Positions 35,020-44,534 are shown, counted from the first letter of the stretch. The stretch: DNA of 64,000 nt from Mycetocola lacteus (GCF_003667575.1 NZ_RCUY01000009.1:310001-374000), one strand, 5' to 3'. Notes: generated by a model not told the origin, from the letters alone. A program made the numbers and translations.

Positions 35020-35529
35020 ATGCCCACACCACTTCCGTTTGAAACCGCGATCGAGACGCACGGTGCCACCGTGCTGCGCGTCTGTCGCGCGGTCCTCGGT
35101 GGGCACGTCGATGCCGAGGACGCCTGGGCCGAGACCTTCGTGGCCGCGCTGGCCGACTGGGATCGGATCGCCCGGATCGAGAATGTGCGCGGGTGGCTGG
35201 TGACCGTCGCTCATCGCAAGGCGATCGATGTGCTGCGGGCGAAGGGGAAACAGGGGCCCAGCCTGGATGTGGTGCCCGAAACACCCACGACGCTCGGCAT
35301 CCCCGAGGCCACCCATCTAGATCTCTACCGGGCCATTGCCCTCCTCCCACCCGGTCAACGCACGGCGGTTACCCTGCACTATCTGGCGGGCCTCCCCTAT
35401 GCCGAGGTGGCTGCGGAGACCGGCATCAGCCCGGCCGCCGCACGTCGCGCCGGTGCCGACGGGGTGCACGCCCTGCGCGCCACCCTGACCCTTCCCTTCC
35501 CAACTGACACGGACGGAGAATCCGCATGA
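35020..35529 (+). CDS. ECF-like sigma-70 factor
   Basis: 169 residues from ATG at 35020 (GAGGA upstream). Region 2: GHVDAEDAWAETFVAALADWDRIARIENVRGWLVTVAHRKAIDVLR; region 4: YRAIALLPPGQRTAVTLHYLAGLPYAEVAAETGISPAAARR. No anti-sigma gene is adjacent. It overlaps ogt by 4 nt (ATGA), and ogt overlaps tag, so the factor is made together with two alkyl-DNA repair enzymes. Probably directs their transcription on alkylation stress, or acts as a regulator without full sigma function. Confidence 0.88.
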   Translation: MPTPLPFETAIETHGATVLRVCRAVLGGHVDAEDAWAETFVAALADWDRIARIENVRGWLVTVAHRKAIDVLRAKGKQGPSLDVVPETPTTLGIPEATHLDLYRAIALLPPGQRTAVTLHYLAGLPYAEVAAETGISPAAARRAGADGVHALRATLTLPFPTDTDGESA

Positions 35530-36119
35530 CCGCCTTTGACACCGCTCCCGAGGAATCCGCCGTGCTCACCCGGCTGCGCGGTAATCTCCTCACTCACGCA
35601 CGCACCACCGGCACTCGCGAGGTGGCCTACTCCATCATCGACTCACCGCTGGGCCGCCTTCTGCTGGCCGCCACCCCCGAAGGGCTCGTGCGGGTGGCCT
35701 TCGAACGTGAGGACTTCGACACCGTCCTGGGCACCCTCGCCGAGAAGATCGGACCGCGCATCCTGCGCGATGCCGACCCGGTGGACCGCGCCGCTCACGA
35801 ACTGGATGAGTACTTCGCCGGTGAACGTCGCAGTTTTGACCTCACCCTGGATCGCCGACTGACCACCCCGTTCCGCGGCGAGGTCCAGCGGTTCTTGCCG
35901 TCCATCGAGTTTGGGCACACGCTCAGCTATCGCGATGTGGCCGAGGCGCTGGGTCGGCCCCGGGCGATGCGAGCGGTGGGAACCGCCTGTGCTACCAACC
36001 CGCTGCCAATCGTGGTGCCCTGTCACCGGGTCCTGCGCACCGACGGGCAGCTGGGCGGCTACATCGGTGGGCTCGATGCCAAGCGCGCGCTGCTTGAGGC
36101 CGAGCGGACCAGCGCATGA
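35526..36119 (+). CDS. ogt: methylated-DNA-protein-cysteine methyltransferase
   Basis: 197 residues. Suicide repair of O6-methylguanine. Acceptor Cys166 in IVVPCHRVL, preceded by TLSYRDVAEALGRPRAMRAVGTACATNPLP, the helix-turn-helix and Arg finger region. N-terminal domain SIIDSPLGRLLLAATPEGL is also typical. The ATG overlaps the sigma stop; the stop overlaps the tag start, so all three are translationally coupled. Confidence 0.95.
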   Translation: MTAFDTAPEESAVLTRLRGNLLTHARTTGTREVAYSIIDSPLGRLLLAATPEGLVRVAFEREDFDTVLGTLAEKIGPRILRDADPVDRAAHELDEYFAGERRSFDLTLDRRLTTPFRGEVQRFLPSIEFGHTLSYRDVAEALGRPRAMRAVGTACATNPLPIVVPCHRVLRTDGQLGGYIGGLDAKRALLEAERTSA

Positions 36120-36763
36120 CCCAGGAAACAAACGCCAACGCCACCGCCCACGCCACCGACGCGATCAGCATCGACCTCATCATCGGCGAAGACGGACTCG
36201 CCCGCCCACCCTGGGCCGCCGGCGACCCGCTGCTGCGCGCGTACTACGACACCGAGTGGGGAATGCCGGTGCGGGATGAAGCCGGGATGTTTGAACGGAT
36301 CAGCCTCGAGGCGTTCCAGTCCGGTCTGTCCTGGGCGACGATCCTGCGCAAGCGTCCGGCCTTCCGGGCTGCCTTTGCCGGATTTGATCCCGAGCGTGTG
36401 GCGTCGTTTGCCGATGCCGACATCGCACGCCTCCTGGGTGATGCGGGCATCGTCCGCAACCGACGCAAGATCGAGGCGACCATCCAGAACGCCCGGGCGA
36501 CCCTGGCCCTACGCGACGGCGGCTCGGACCTGGCGGAGCTGGTGTGGTCCTTCCGGCCGGCCCAGACTCCGCGGCCGCTGCGAATCGCCGAAATTCCCGT
36601 GAAATCGGCCGAGTCCGAGGCCCTGGCAAAACGGCTGCGCGCGGAGGGCTTCACGTTTGTGGGGCCCACCACGATGTTTGCGCTGATGGAGGCGTGCGCG
36701 ATCGTGGACACCCATCTGGTGGGCAGCCACCGCCGCGCGACCTCGGGGGTCTGGACCGCGTAG
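36116..36763 (+). CDS. tag: DNA-3-methyladenine glycosylase I, zinc site lost
   Basis: 215 residues. Tag removes 3-methyladenine. DPLLRAYYDTEWGMPV, the ISLEAFQSGLSW segment and FVGPTTMFALMEA are family signatures. E. coli Tag binds Zn through Cys4, His17, His175 and Cys179; here the first Cys is replaced (LARPPWAA), His17 is Tyr44 (AYYDTEWG) and the second Cys is Ser204, leaving only His200 (THLVGSHRR). The structural zinc is therefore probably absent. An Asn/Ala/Thr-rich N-terminal 20 residues is extra. Confidence 0.93.
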   Translation: MTQETNANATAHATDAISIDLIIGEDGLARPPWAAGDPLLRAYYDTEWGMPVRDEAGMFERISLEAFQSGLSWATILRKRPAFRAAFAGFDPERVASFADADIARLLGDAGIVRNRRKIEATIQNARATLALRDGGSDLAELVWSFRPAQTPRPLRIAEIPVKSAESEALAKRLRAEGFTFVGPTTMFALMEACAIVDTHLVGSHRRATSGVWTA

Positions 36764-36904
36764 TTGGTGTCGCATTCCGACCCTAGATCCGCGGCGTGGA
36801 GAGGTGAATCCCCAGCCAAAAAACGGCATACTGAGTCCAGCGGTGGCATCCTCGGCCCTCCCCTGGCACTTTCGTGCGGGGCCGGCCCCGCGGAAGGACT
36901 GCGG

Positions 36905-38551
36905 ATGATGACGACGCCGGTACCCCCGGATACACGCACGCGTATGACGCGTCTGGGTGCCGAGCTCCTGGGGTGGGGATCGGCGCTGCTGCTCACCGTG
37001 ATCGCGCTGGCTCACCTGGTCAACACCGACCGTGCGTGGCTACTGTTCCACGACGGCGACTCGGTGTTCCCCCTGCTGGTGCACGCCTCGATCGCCTCGG
37101 GTGAGCCGCAGCACTGGGCGCTGTCCAGCGTGCTGTTCATCCCCGAACTCGGGCTCTATTTTGTGCTGGCCACCGTGTTCGGGTCGGGACCGGCGGCCCA
37201 GCTCGCGTTTGCCGTCTGTGCAATGCTCCTGATTTATGGGGCGCTGCGCTTCACCGCGGGTGCTATCCGGCGCGACCTGGCCCGTCCCGGCCAGCCCAAT
37301 CGGGCGATCATCGCGGCCCTGGCCGGGTTTGCCGTGCTGGTGTTCCTCACCCTCACCGAGTCGAGTATCAATCGCGGGAGCTTTGAGCTCACCACCCTGG
37401 TGATGACCACCACCTACTATGCGGCCACCACCATCGCCCTGCTGTTTGGGGTGGCACTCTGCGCATGGGTCCTCGGTGCCGCCGGAGCGGGCACCCCCAC
37501 CGCCTCACGTCCCCGCGTTATCGTCGCGGTCGTGATGCTGGGTGCCCTGGTGACCGTCTCCACCCTAAGCAATCCCCTGATCGCCGGCTGGCTGTGCGTC
37601 CCGGCGATCCTGGCCCTCGGGTTTGGCTGGCTGCTGCGACTCCCCCGATCCCCGCGCGTCCCGATTCTGCTCGCGCTCACCCTGACGCTGGGTACGGTCC
37701 TCGGGTATACCGCACGCGGTGCACTGGGCGATCTGATTGCCAAGTCCGCGGACACCTATATCCGCCCCGATGGTCTCTCGATCTCGCTGTCCGCCTACGG
37801 AAAGGCAGCGGCCGAGTATCTCTCGACCCCGGGCGGCATCATCGGTGCCCTGATTGTGTTGGTATGCGTGGGAACCGGCGTGTTTGTCATCGGGCGTTCG
37901 GTGCGCGAGCACCGCCCGGTCACCCTGTTTGTGGCCCTGATGGCGGTCGGTTCTCCGCTCGTGGTGGTGGGCGGCGGACTGCTGCTGGGGACGGATGCCC
38001 CACGCTATCTGACCCCGATCTTTTTTGCGCCGCTGCTCGCGGTGACCGCACTGTTTGCCGACCAGCGCGTGTGGCCAGCCTGGCTGGAACGCACGGCCGA
38101 ACTCACCGCACATCGCTACTCGGTCGCGCAACGAGGTGCCTCGGTGGTGCTGATCGCCGCGGCGATGATCGTGATCACCGTGGCGGTCATGCCCGACCGC
38201 ACCCGAGCGAATCAGTATGAGGCGGATATCGTTTGCACGGCGAACTGGCTGGCGAGCCATGACGGGATTGCCGTGGGATCCTTCTGGGATGCTCGCCCGG
38301 TCAACGGCCAGCTTGCTCAGCCGGGCAAGCTACTCCAGGTGGACTATGCGTTCAACCGCTACATCTGGCTGGACAACCGGGCTACCCCGACGCCGGAGAA
38401 AGCCGCGGTGGTGGTTCAGGGCCCCTGGGGTGCGGTGAACGTGCCCGAGCTGCCCGCGGGCACCCGCGCACCCGAGGTGATCCACTGTGGCCAGTACACG
38501 ATCACAAACTTTGGTAGCCCGGTGATCCCGATCGGCCCGCCGCACGCCTAG
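36905..38551 (+). CDS. large polytopic membrane protein, unknown
   Basis: 548 residues from ATG at 36905 (GGAAGG 7 nt upstream). About ten to twelve membrane helices fill residues 15-455, followed by about 100 residues outside the membrane with two Cys (VCTANW, IHCGQY) that could form a disulfide. The layout, with a conserved DGDSVFPLLVHASIASGE loop after helix 1, resembles GT-C-type glycosyltransferases, where an acidic first loop is catalytic. No named family is recognised, so function is open. It lies 140 nt after tag. Confidence 0.7.
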   Translation: MMTTPVPPDTRTRMTRLGAELLGWGSALLLTVIALAHLVNTDRAWLLFHDGDSVFPLLVHASIASGEPQHWALSSVLFIPELGLYFVLATVFGSGPAAQLAFAVCAMLLIYGALRFTAGAIRRDLARPGQPNRAIIAALAGFAVLVFLTLTESSINRGSFELTTLVMTTTYYAATTIALLFGVALCAWVLGAAGAGTPTASRPRVIVAVVMLGALVTVSTLSNPLIAGWLCVPAILALGFGWLLRLPRSPRVPILLALTLTLGTVLGYTARGALGDLIAKSADTYIRPDGLSISLSAYGKAAAEYLSTPGGIIGALIVLVCVGTGVFVIGRSVREHRPVTLFVALMAVGSPLVVVGGGLLLGTDAPRYLTPIFFAPLLAVTALFADQRVWPAWLERTAELTAHRYSVAQRGASVVLIAAAMIVITVAVMPDRTRANQYEADIVCTANWLASHDGIAVGSFWDARPVNGQLAQPGKLLQVDYAFNRYIWLDNRATPTPEKAAVVVQGPWGAVNVPELPAGTRAPEVIHCGQYTITNFGSPVIPIGPPHA

Positions 38552-38581
38552 CGTGTCGGTGCGGGGTGAGAGAATACCGGT

Positions 38582-41500
38582 ATGCCCGATCCGTCGCCCT
38601 CGCCCTCGAACTGGCGCGACCGACTCATCCCGCTCGCGGCCACACCGCCTCGGGAGGAACCCAAGCTTGCACTGCGAGCCGAGCTGCGAGAGACGATCCC
38701 GCGTACGGCCGCACGCTGGAACGGTCCTACCTCCAAGGCGGCGACCACCGCAACCATCCTGAACCCTGCCCGGCACTCGCTGCTGCGCTTAGCCGTGCGT
38801 CCGGTGCTGCGCGGGGCACGCGGCTGGGTCACCACCGGAGTCGGCTGGACCACGATCGCCCATCAGCGTCACCGACTGGGGTTGGGGGCCGCCGAACAGC
38901 ACTGGTTTGCGCAGTTCACGGCGCTGTATCGCTCGAGCGTTCCGGCCGAAACGGGCCAGGATCCCCAGTGGTACACCCTGGACAACTTCGACAATCCCCT
39001 GCTCTGGCCGCTGCTGTCACAGGCGGCGTCGCTCAACATTCCGCTGGTGGGATCGCGCACCACCCCCGAGGTGCGGATGGCCGCCTCCGCCCAGGTATCT
39101 CTTGACCTTGCACGGACCGATGACGGCGTTGTGGTGAGCCCCCGGGTCCTCATTGACGAGGCGTCCGTTTCCCCCACGCATACTCGGGCGCTGGGCACCC
39201 ACGGGCTCTACTCACTCTCCGAAGCAGCCCCGCACACCCTCACCCTGGCCCCGCTGAGCGCCCCACTTCCCGCCGAGTATGCCGATCTCCTCAGCGGACC
39301 TGCGCTTCGCATTCCCCGGTCCGAGCGTGCCGAGTTTGAGCGCGACTTCCTGCCGGCCCTGGTTGAGCGACTGGCCGTCCACAGCGCCGATGCGAGCGTC
39401 CGGATTCCCGAGCCTCGCCCCACGACCCTGGTCCTGCACGTGCAGCACGAGCCGCGGCACGTCATGGCGCTCCGCTGGGAGTGGGAGCACGTGCGTGCGG
39501 GTATCGTTCCGGATCTCGCCGCGGTGCTTCCCGAGGGCACCCTGCCCGCCGACTGGAGCATCGACCCTGCCCCCGGTGGAATTTCCGGTACCGGCGGCGG
39601 CAGCCTTCCCGCCCCGCGTAAGCTGCGCGACTTCGATGCGGCAGAATTCTCCACCGAGCTGCTACCCACCCTGAGAAATCTGCCCGGGGTACGGGTCGAA
39701 CAGCACGGGATGTCCCCCGAGTATCGCCACCTCACCGGCACCCCGATCATCAGTGTGCGCGCCGAACCGGGAACCCGTACCGATTGGTTCGACCTCGGGG
39801 TCACGGTCACCGTGGACGGCATTCAGATTCCGTTTGAACCGCTCTTCCGTGCCCTCGCTCGCAACGCGCGCCGACTCAAGCTGGTGGACGGCACCTACTT
39901 CTCCCTCAAGCATCCGGCGTTTGCCCCACTCGCCGAGCTGATCCACGCGGGCACCGACGCCCCCGAGTGGGAGACCGGGATCGGCGTGGGGCCCGCTCAG
40001 GCGGGTCTCTGGCGGGAACTGGCCGACCAGGCGGACCACGTCGAGACGGATCCGGCGTGGCAGTTGCTGGTGGATGCGCTGACCGCCGATACCCCCGCCG
40101 ACGCCCCCGAACCCGAGGGGCTGGCGGCAACCCTGCGTCCCTATCAGCGCACCGGACTGGGCTGGCTGCGCTTCGGCTATGAGCACGGCCTGGGCGGCAT
40201 CCTTGCCGACGACATGGGGCTCGGTAAGACCCTCCAGTGCCTCGCGCTCATCCGGCACGCGCGCACCCAGGCCCCCGAGACCGGACCGTTTGTGGTGGTG
40301 GCCCCCACCTCGGTGGTGGCCAACTGGGCGGCGGAGGCGGCCCGCTTCACCCCGGGCCTCGTGGTGCGCACCGTGCGCGGTACCCGCGCCTCGGGCGAGG
40401 ACTCGATCGCGACCCTGGCCGAGGGCGCCGACATCCTGATCACCAGCTACACACTGCTGCGCCTGGATGCCGCCGAGTACAACAACCCCGCGCGCCCGTG
40501 GGCCGGGCTGATTCTGGACGAGGCTCAGGCGGTCAAAAACGCCACCTCACAAACCCACGCCCGCGTACGCGAGTTCCCGGCCGAGTGGAAGCTCGCCCTC
40601 ACCGGGACGCCGCTGGAGAACTCACTCGCCGACCTCCACGCACTCTTCGCGATTGTGACCCGGGGATTGCTCCCCCCGGCCGCGCGCTTCACCCTCGAAT
40701 ACATTCGCCCGATCGAGTCCGAACCCGCAGGCATCTCCCGCGGTATCGGGGCCGGTCGGGGCCCGGCCGATCGCGCCGCACACCGGCAGGCCCTGTTTGC
40801 CCGGTTGCGCGAGCGCATTCGTCCGTTTGTGCTGCGACGCACCAAGGAGTCCGTGGCGCCCGAGCTGCCGGAGCGTCAGGAGCAGATCATCGAGGTGGAC
40901 CTCGCTCCCGCGCATCGCGATCTCTACGATGTCTACCTGCAGCGCGAACGTCAGAAGGTACTGGACCTCCTGGACGACCTGGACCGGCAGCGCTTTATCG
41001 TGTTCCGCTCGCTCTCGCTGCTGCGCATGCTCGCCCTGGATCCGGCCCTGATCGACGCCGAGGAGCACGCGGATATCCCCGCCCGCAAGATCGACCTCCT
41101 GATCGAACACCTGCGTGAGGCCCACGCCGAGGGCCACCGGGCGCTGGTGTTCAGCCAGTACCCCTCGTTCCTGCGCCGCATCGGCGACCGGCTGGCCCAG
41201 GCGGGTCTAGCCTGGGAAATGCTGGATGGATCCACCACCAACCGGCAGGACGTCATCGACCGCTTCCAGAACGGCGACGCCCCGGTCTTCCTGCTGAGTC
41301 TGCGCGCGGGCGGGGTGGGCCTCAACCTCACCGCCGCCGACTACGTGTTCCTGCTTGATCCCTGGTGGAATCCAGCGGCCGAAAACCAGGCCATCGACCG
41401 GGCCCACCGGATCGGCCAGACCCGGCACGTGTTTGTCTATCGGATGATCGCCCGCGACACCATCGAGGAAAAGGTGCTTGCCCTGCAGCGCAAAAAGGCC

Positions 41501-41584
41501 GCCCTGTTTGACGCAATGTTTGCCGGGGACGACGCGGTAGGCGCCGCCCTCACCGCCGAGGATATCCGCGCACTCCTGAGCTAA
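38582..41584 (+). CDS. SNF2-family DNA-dependent ATPase/helicase
   Basis: 1000 residues. Residues about 1-500: N-terminal domain of bacterial SNF2 proteins. ATPase core: ILADDMGLGKTLQ (Walker A), LDEAQAVKN (DEAH-like, here DEAQ), LTGTPLENSLADL, then RTKESVAPELPERQEQ, VFSQYPSFLRRI and LSLRAGGVGLNLTAADYVFLLDPWWNPAAENQAIDRAHRIGQ (helicase C). Such proteins remodel protein-DNA complexes or RNA polymerase, or act in defence islands. No defence or restriction genes are nearby, so a housekeeping repair/transcription role is more likely. Confidence 0.93.
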   Translation: MPDPSPSPSNWRDRLIPLAATPPREEPKLALRAELRETIPRTAARWNGPTSKAATTATILNPARHSLLRLAVRPVLRGARGWVTTGVGWTTIAHQRHRLGLGAAEQHWFAQFTALYRSSVPAETGQDPQWYTLDNFDNPLLWPLLSQAASLNIPLVGSRTTPEVRMAASAQVSLDLARTDDGVVVSPRVLIDEASVSPTHTRALGTHGLYSLSEAAPHTLTLAPLSAPLPAEYADLLSGPALRIPRSERAEFERDFLPALVERLAVHSADASVRIPEPRPTTLVLHVQHEPRHVMALRWEWEHVRAGIVPDLAAVLPEGTLPADWSIDPAPGGISGTGGGSLPAPRKLRDFDAAEFSTELLPTLRNLPGVRVEQHGMSPEYRHLTGTPIISVRAEPGTRTDWFDLGVTVTVDGIQIPFEPLFRALARNARRLKLVDGTYFSLKHPAFAPLAELIHAGTDAPEWETGIGVGPAQAGLWRELADQADHVETDPAWQLLVDALTADTPADAPEPEGLAATLRPYQRTGLGWLRFGYEHGLGGILADDMGLGKTLQCLALIRHARTQAPETGPFVVVAPTSVVANWAAEAARFTPGLVVRTVRGTRASGEDSIATLAEGADILITSYTLLRLDAAEYNNPARPWAGLILDEAQAVKNATSQTHARVREFPAEWKLALTGTPLENSLADLHALFAIVTRGLLPPAARFTLEYIRPIESEPAGISRGIGAGRGPADRAAHRQALFARLRERIRPFVLRRTKESVAPELPERQEQIIEVDLAPAHRDLYDVYLQRERQKVLDLLDDLDRQRFIVFRSLSLLRMLALDPALIDAEEHADIPARKIDLLIEHLREAHAEGHRALVFSQYPSFLRRIGDRLAQAGLAWEMLDGSTTNRQDVIDRFQNGDAPVFLLSLRAGGVGLNLTAADYVFLLDPWWNPAAENQAIDRAHRIGQTRHVFVYRMIARDTIEEKVLALQRKKAALFDAMFAGDDAVGAALTAEDIRALLS

Positions 41585-41603
41585 CGCGCGGCCCTCTCCG
41601 CGC

Positions 41604-42419
41604 CTAGGCCCAGCGCTTATTGGCCCAGCGGGCAAAGAGCCCGATCAGGGCATCGCTGAGCTTGCCGATGAAGGCCAGGAGCAGGATCGCCAGGAAGATC
41701 CGGTCGGTGCGTCCGTTGTTCTGCGAGTCGGAGAGCAGCCATCCCAACCCCATCGAGGCCGCCAGAAGCTCGGCCGCCACCAGGAACAGCCAGGCCTGAG
41801 CGAGGGCGAGGCGCAGGCCGGAAATGACCGAGGGCAGCACGGCGGGCAATTGCACGGTGCGGAACAGCGCGAAACCATTCAGCCCAAAGGCCCGTGCGGC
41901 CTCCACCAGGTTCTTGTCCACGTGTCGCAGCGCCGCGGAGACGGTGGTGTAGACCGGGAAGAATGCGCCGATGGCGATCAGGGTGACCTTGGACACCTCC
42001 CCGTACTTCAGCCAGATGATCAGCAGCGGAACCCAGGCCAGCGAGGGCACCGTGCGCAGCGCGCCGAGGGTGGGGGCAAGCAGGATGTCACCAAATCGGG
42101 AGAGCCCCACGATGGCCCCCAGGAAGAGGCCGGCCGCCGCACCAAACGCGAAGCCGAGGAACACCCGCTGCACCGAGATCCCAATATTGGGCAGCAGCAG
42201 CCCGCGCTGAGCGAGGTCCACGCCGGCATTCCACACCATCGCCGGGGAGGGCAGCTGCGAGGTCGGCATGATGCCCAGGGACGCGATGGTCTGCCAGGCG
42301 GCCAGCAGGATCAGCGGGAGGACCGCCCCGCCGAGCACCACGACGAGGGTGCGAGATCTGGGCGAGCCGGGACGGCGCGTGCGCCGGGCGGTGAGGGTGG
42401 GTGTTGAAGCGTTGGTCAT
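41604..42419 (-). CDS. ssuC: ABC permease, sulfonate/taurine/nitrate type
   Basis: 271 residues, six membrane helices, basic N-terminal tail (TARRTRRPGSPRSR). The ATPase-contact loop is VEAARAFGLNGFALFRTVQLP. SsuC/TauC-like. Third gene of an ATPase-binding protein-permease operon; separated from the binding-protein gene by a strong hairpin. Substrate predicted to be an aliphatic sulfonate from family resemblance only; no sulfonate monooxygenase gene is in the window. Confidence 0.85.
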   Translation of the reverse strand: MTNASTPTLTARRTRRPGSPRSRTLVVVLGGAVLPLILLAAWQTIASLGIMPTSQLPSPAMVWNAGVDLAQRGLLLPNIGISVQRVFLGFAFGAAAGLFLGAIVGLSRFGDILLAPTLGALRTVPSLAWVPLLIIWLKYGEVSKVTLIAIGAFFPVYTTVSAALRHVDKNLVEAARAFGLNGFALFRTVQLPAVLPSVISGLRLALAQAWLFLVAAELLAASMGLGWLLSDSQNNGRTDRIFLAILLLAFIGKLSDALIGLFARWANKRWA

Positions 42420-42435
42420 GACTCTTCCAAGGGAT

Positions 42436-42468
42436 CATGGGCCGACCGCGCAGCGCGGTCGACCCATG
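42436..42468 (-). other. intercistronic stem-loop, ssuA-ssuC
   Basis: A 15-bp stem with one mismatch (arms 42436-42450 and 42454-42468, CAG loop) just 3 nt after the binding-protein stop and 17 nt before the permease start. It would protect the upstream mRNA from 3' exonucleases or partly stop transcription, giving more binding protein than permease. Confidence 0.75.
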
Positions 42469-42471
42469 CGG

Positions 42472-43491
42472 TTAGGAGCGGTTGGTGGTTTTCGCGGCCT
42501 GGGCGAAGCTCGGCTCGAACAGGGTCTTCAGCGCGTCGTCCACCTGCGACTGACCCGCGACATCGCCGGTCTCCACAAAGACCGGGCCGATGACCTTCAG
42601 GACCTTCGCCTGGGCGTCGCCGGGCACCGGGTCCACGTCGAAGTTGGTCCGGTCGGTGATCACGCTGGTGGCCACCGCATCGTCCAGGCTCGCGGTCTTC
42701 GCCAGGATGGTTGCGGTTTCCTCGGGGTTCTTCAGCGCCCACGCGCGTGCATCCGCATACGCGTTCACCACGGTCTGGGCAATGTCCGGACGCTTCTGGA
42801 TGAACGACTCGGTCGCGGCCACCACGTCATAGGAGCTGAAGTCCACGTTGCGGTAGAGGAACTTCGCCCCGTTTTCCAGCGCGCCACCCATAATCGGATC
42901 GAGACCCGCCCAGGCATCCACCGAGCCACCCTGAAGCGCCGACCAACCGTCGGCGTGCTGCAGGTTCTCGATGGTCACATCCTCGGGGCTGAGGCCTGCT
43001 TCGGCGAGGGACTGCAGCAGGAAGAAGTAGGGGTCGGTGCCCTTGGTGGCAGCGATCTTTTTACCCTTGAGCTCGGCCACGCTGGTGATGGTGGAGTCCT
43101 TGCCCACGATCAGGGCCGCCCACTCGGGCTTATTGGCAATCGTGATCGCCTTGATCTGCGAGCCGTTGGCGCGGTTGAGCAGTGCGGCCGCACCGGCAGT
43201 CGATCCCACATCCAGCGCACCCGCGCGCAGACCCTCGTTGGCCTTATTCGAGCCGGCCGACTGGATCCAGTTGACGCTGACACCCTGGGACTTCAGGTCC
43301 TCCTCGAGCCAGCCCTTGTCCTTGATGATCAACGAGAGCGGATTGTAGGTGGCAAAGTCGATGTTGAGGGTGCCACCCTTGGATCCGCCTTCGGCCGGGG
43401 CCGCGTCCTCCCCCGCGCAGGCCGACAGGCCCAGGGTTGTGATCGCGGCGAGCGCGATGGCGGCAAACAGGGTACGTGAACGGGTTTTCAT
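42472..43491 (-). CDS. ssuA: ABC substrate-binding lipoprotein, SsuA-like
   Basis: 339 residues from ATG at 43491 (GAGGAA upstream; longer frame rejected). Lipoprotein signal with LSAC lipobox, Cys25. Then LNIDFATYNPLSLIIKDKGWLEEDL, GVSVNWIQSAGSNKANEGLRAGALDVG and VADLKGKKIA-like VAELKGKKIAATKGTDPYFFLLQ, which are typical of SsuA/TauA. It captures the substrate at the outer face of the membrane for the adjacent permease and ATPase. Confidence 0.88.
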   Translation of the reverse strand: MKTRSRTLFAAIALAAITTLGLSACAGEDAAPAEGGSKGGTLNIDFATYNPLSLIIKDKGWLEEDLKSQGVSVNWIQSAGSNKANEGLRAGALDVGSTAGAAALLNRANGSQIKAITIANKPEWAALIVGKDSTITSVAELKGKKIAATKGTDPYFFLLQSLAEAGLSPEDVTIENLQHADGWSALQGGSVDAWAGLDPIMGGALENGAKFLYRNVDFSSYDVVAATESFIQKRPDIAQTVVNAYADARAWALKNPEETATILAKTASLDDAVATSVITDRTNFDVDPVPGDAQAKVLKVIGPVFVETGDVAGQSQVDDALKTLFEPSFAQAAKTTNRS

Positions 43492-43540
43492 GGGTTCCTC
43501 TGTGACGTGTGACGGAAATGGGGTGTCAGCCTGGGGAGGG

Positions 43541-44377
43541 CTAGTAGGGGAAGATGGGGATTCCGGCCTCGGTTTCGATGCCGCGGGCGCTGCCGTGACG
43601 ATCAATGCCCAGCCCCGAGAGCAGCCGGCCACGCAGCTCGGCAAGCTCCGCCGAGCCACGGTCGCGGGGGCGCGTCCCGGGCACGGTGAGCTCCTCGATG
43701 ATGGTGGCTCCGGGCACTCCGGCCTCATGACCCAGCAGGATCACGCGGTCGGCCAGTTGGAGCGCCTCATCCACATCGTGAGTCACCAGCAGGATGGTGG
43801 CGGGTTCCACCGCGTGGATCTGGAGCAGCAGGTCCTGCATCCGCATCCGGGTGAGGGCGTCCAGGGCTCCGAAGGGCTCATCCAGCAGTAACACACCGGG
43901 GGTACGGGCCAGGGCGCGGGCCAGCGAGGTGCGCTGGGCCATGCCGCCGGAGATTTCCCGGGGGCGGTGATCGGCGAACTCGCTCAGCCCGACCAGCTCG
44001 ATCAGGCGGTCGACCCGGTCACGTCCGGCGGCGGCCGGGGTGCCGGCGGGCAGGCCGAGGGCGACGTTCTGGGTCACCGTCCGCCAGGGCAGCAGCCGAG
44101 GTTCCTGGAAGCCGATCGCGGTGCGCTCATCGATGCCGAGGATCGGATCGCCGTCGAGTGAGACCACCCCGGCGCTTGCGGAATCCAGGCCACCCACGAT
44201 GCGCAGCAGGGTGGACTTTCCACATCCCGAGGTGCCCAGAATGGCGAGTACCTCACCGGGGGTCACATCCAAGCCGATATCGCGCAGCACACGCCGTTCG
44301 GCCTCGCCGCGAGTCGCCCCAGGAAAGGACTTCTCGACGCGATCAAAGCGAACACGGGCGGCAGCACTGGCGGACAC
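43541..44377 (-). CDS. ssuB: ABC ATPase, sulfonate/taurine/nitrate type
   Basis: 278 residues. Walker A GTSGCGKSTLLR, Q-loop GFQEPRLLPW, signature ISGGMAQRTSLARAL, Walker B VLLLDEPFGALD: the QEPRLLPW and SGGM forms are diagnostic of the nitrate/sulfonate/taurine ATPases. GTG start with GAGATGAG upstream. First gene of the operon; an upstream LysR gene on the same strand may regulate it. Confidence 0.88.
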   Translation of the reverse strand: MSASAAARVRFDRVEKSFPGATRGEAERRVLRDIGLDVTPGEVLAILGTSGCGKSTLLRIVGGLDSASAGVVSLDGDPILGIDERTAIGFQEPRLLPWRTVTQNVALGLPAGTPAAAGRDRVDRLIELVGLSEFADHRPREISGGMAQRTSLARALARTPGVLLLDEPFGALDALTRMRMQDLLLQIHAVEPATILLVTHDVDEALQLADRVILLGHEAGVPGATIIEELTVPGTRPRDRGSAELAELRGRLLSGLGIDRHGSARGIETEAGIPIFPY

Positions 44378-44534
44378 AAAAACTCATCTCGATGCGGGAG
44401 GGCGGGGTTCTGCATTTAGCGGATTAGAGACCACGCTATCCACTCGGCCGGAGCGGTTTGTCATCGGGCGTCATGAATCGTCATCTTTTCCCATAACACC
44501 TGCACCGGTTATCCTCACGGGTGCGCCACTTTCG

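Noticed and set aside
38582-41584. SNF2 protein as part of a phage-defence island
   Set aside because: DISARM- or Druantia-like systems need partner genes (methylase, DUF1998, phospholipase D); neighbours are a membrane protein and an ABC operon.
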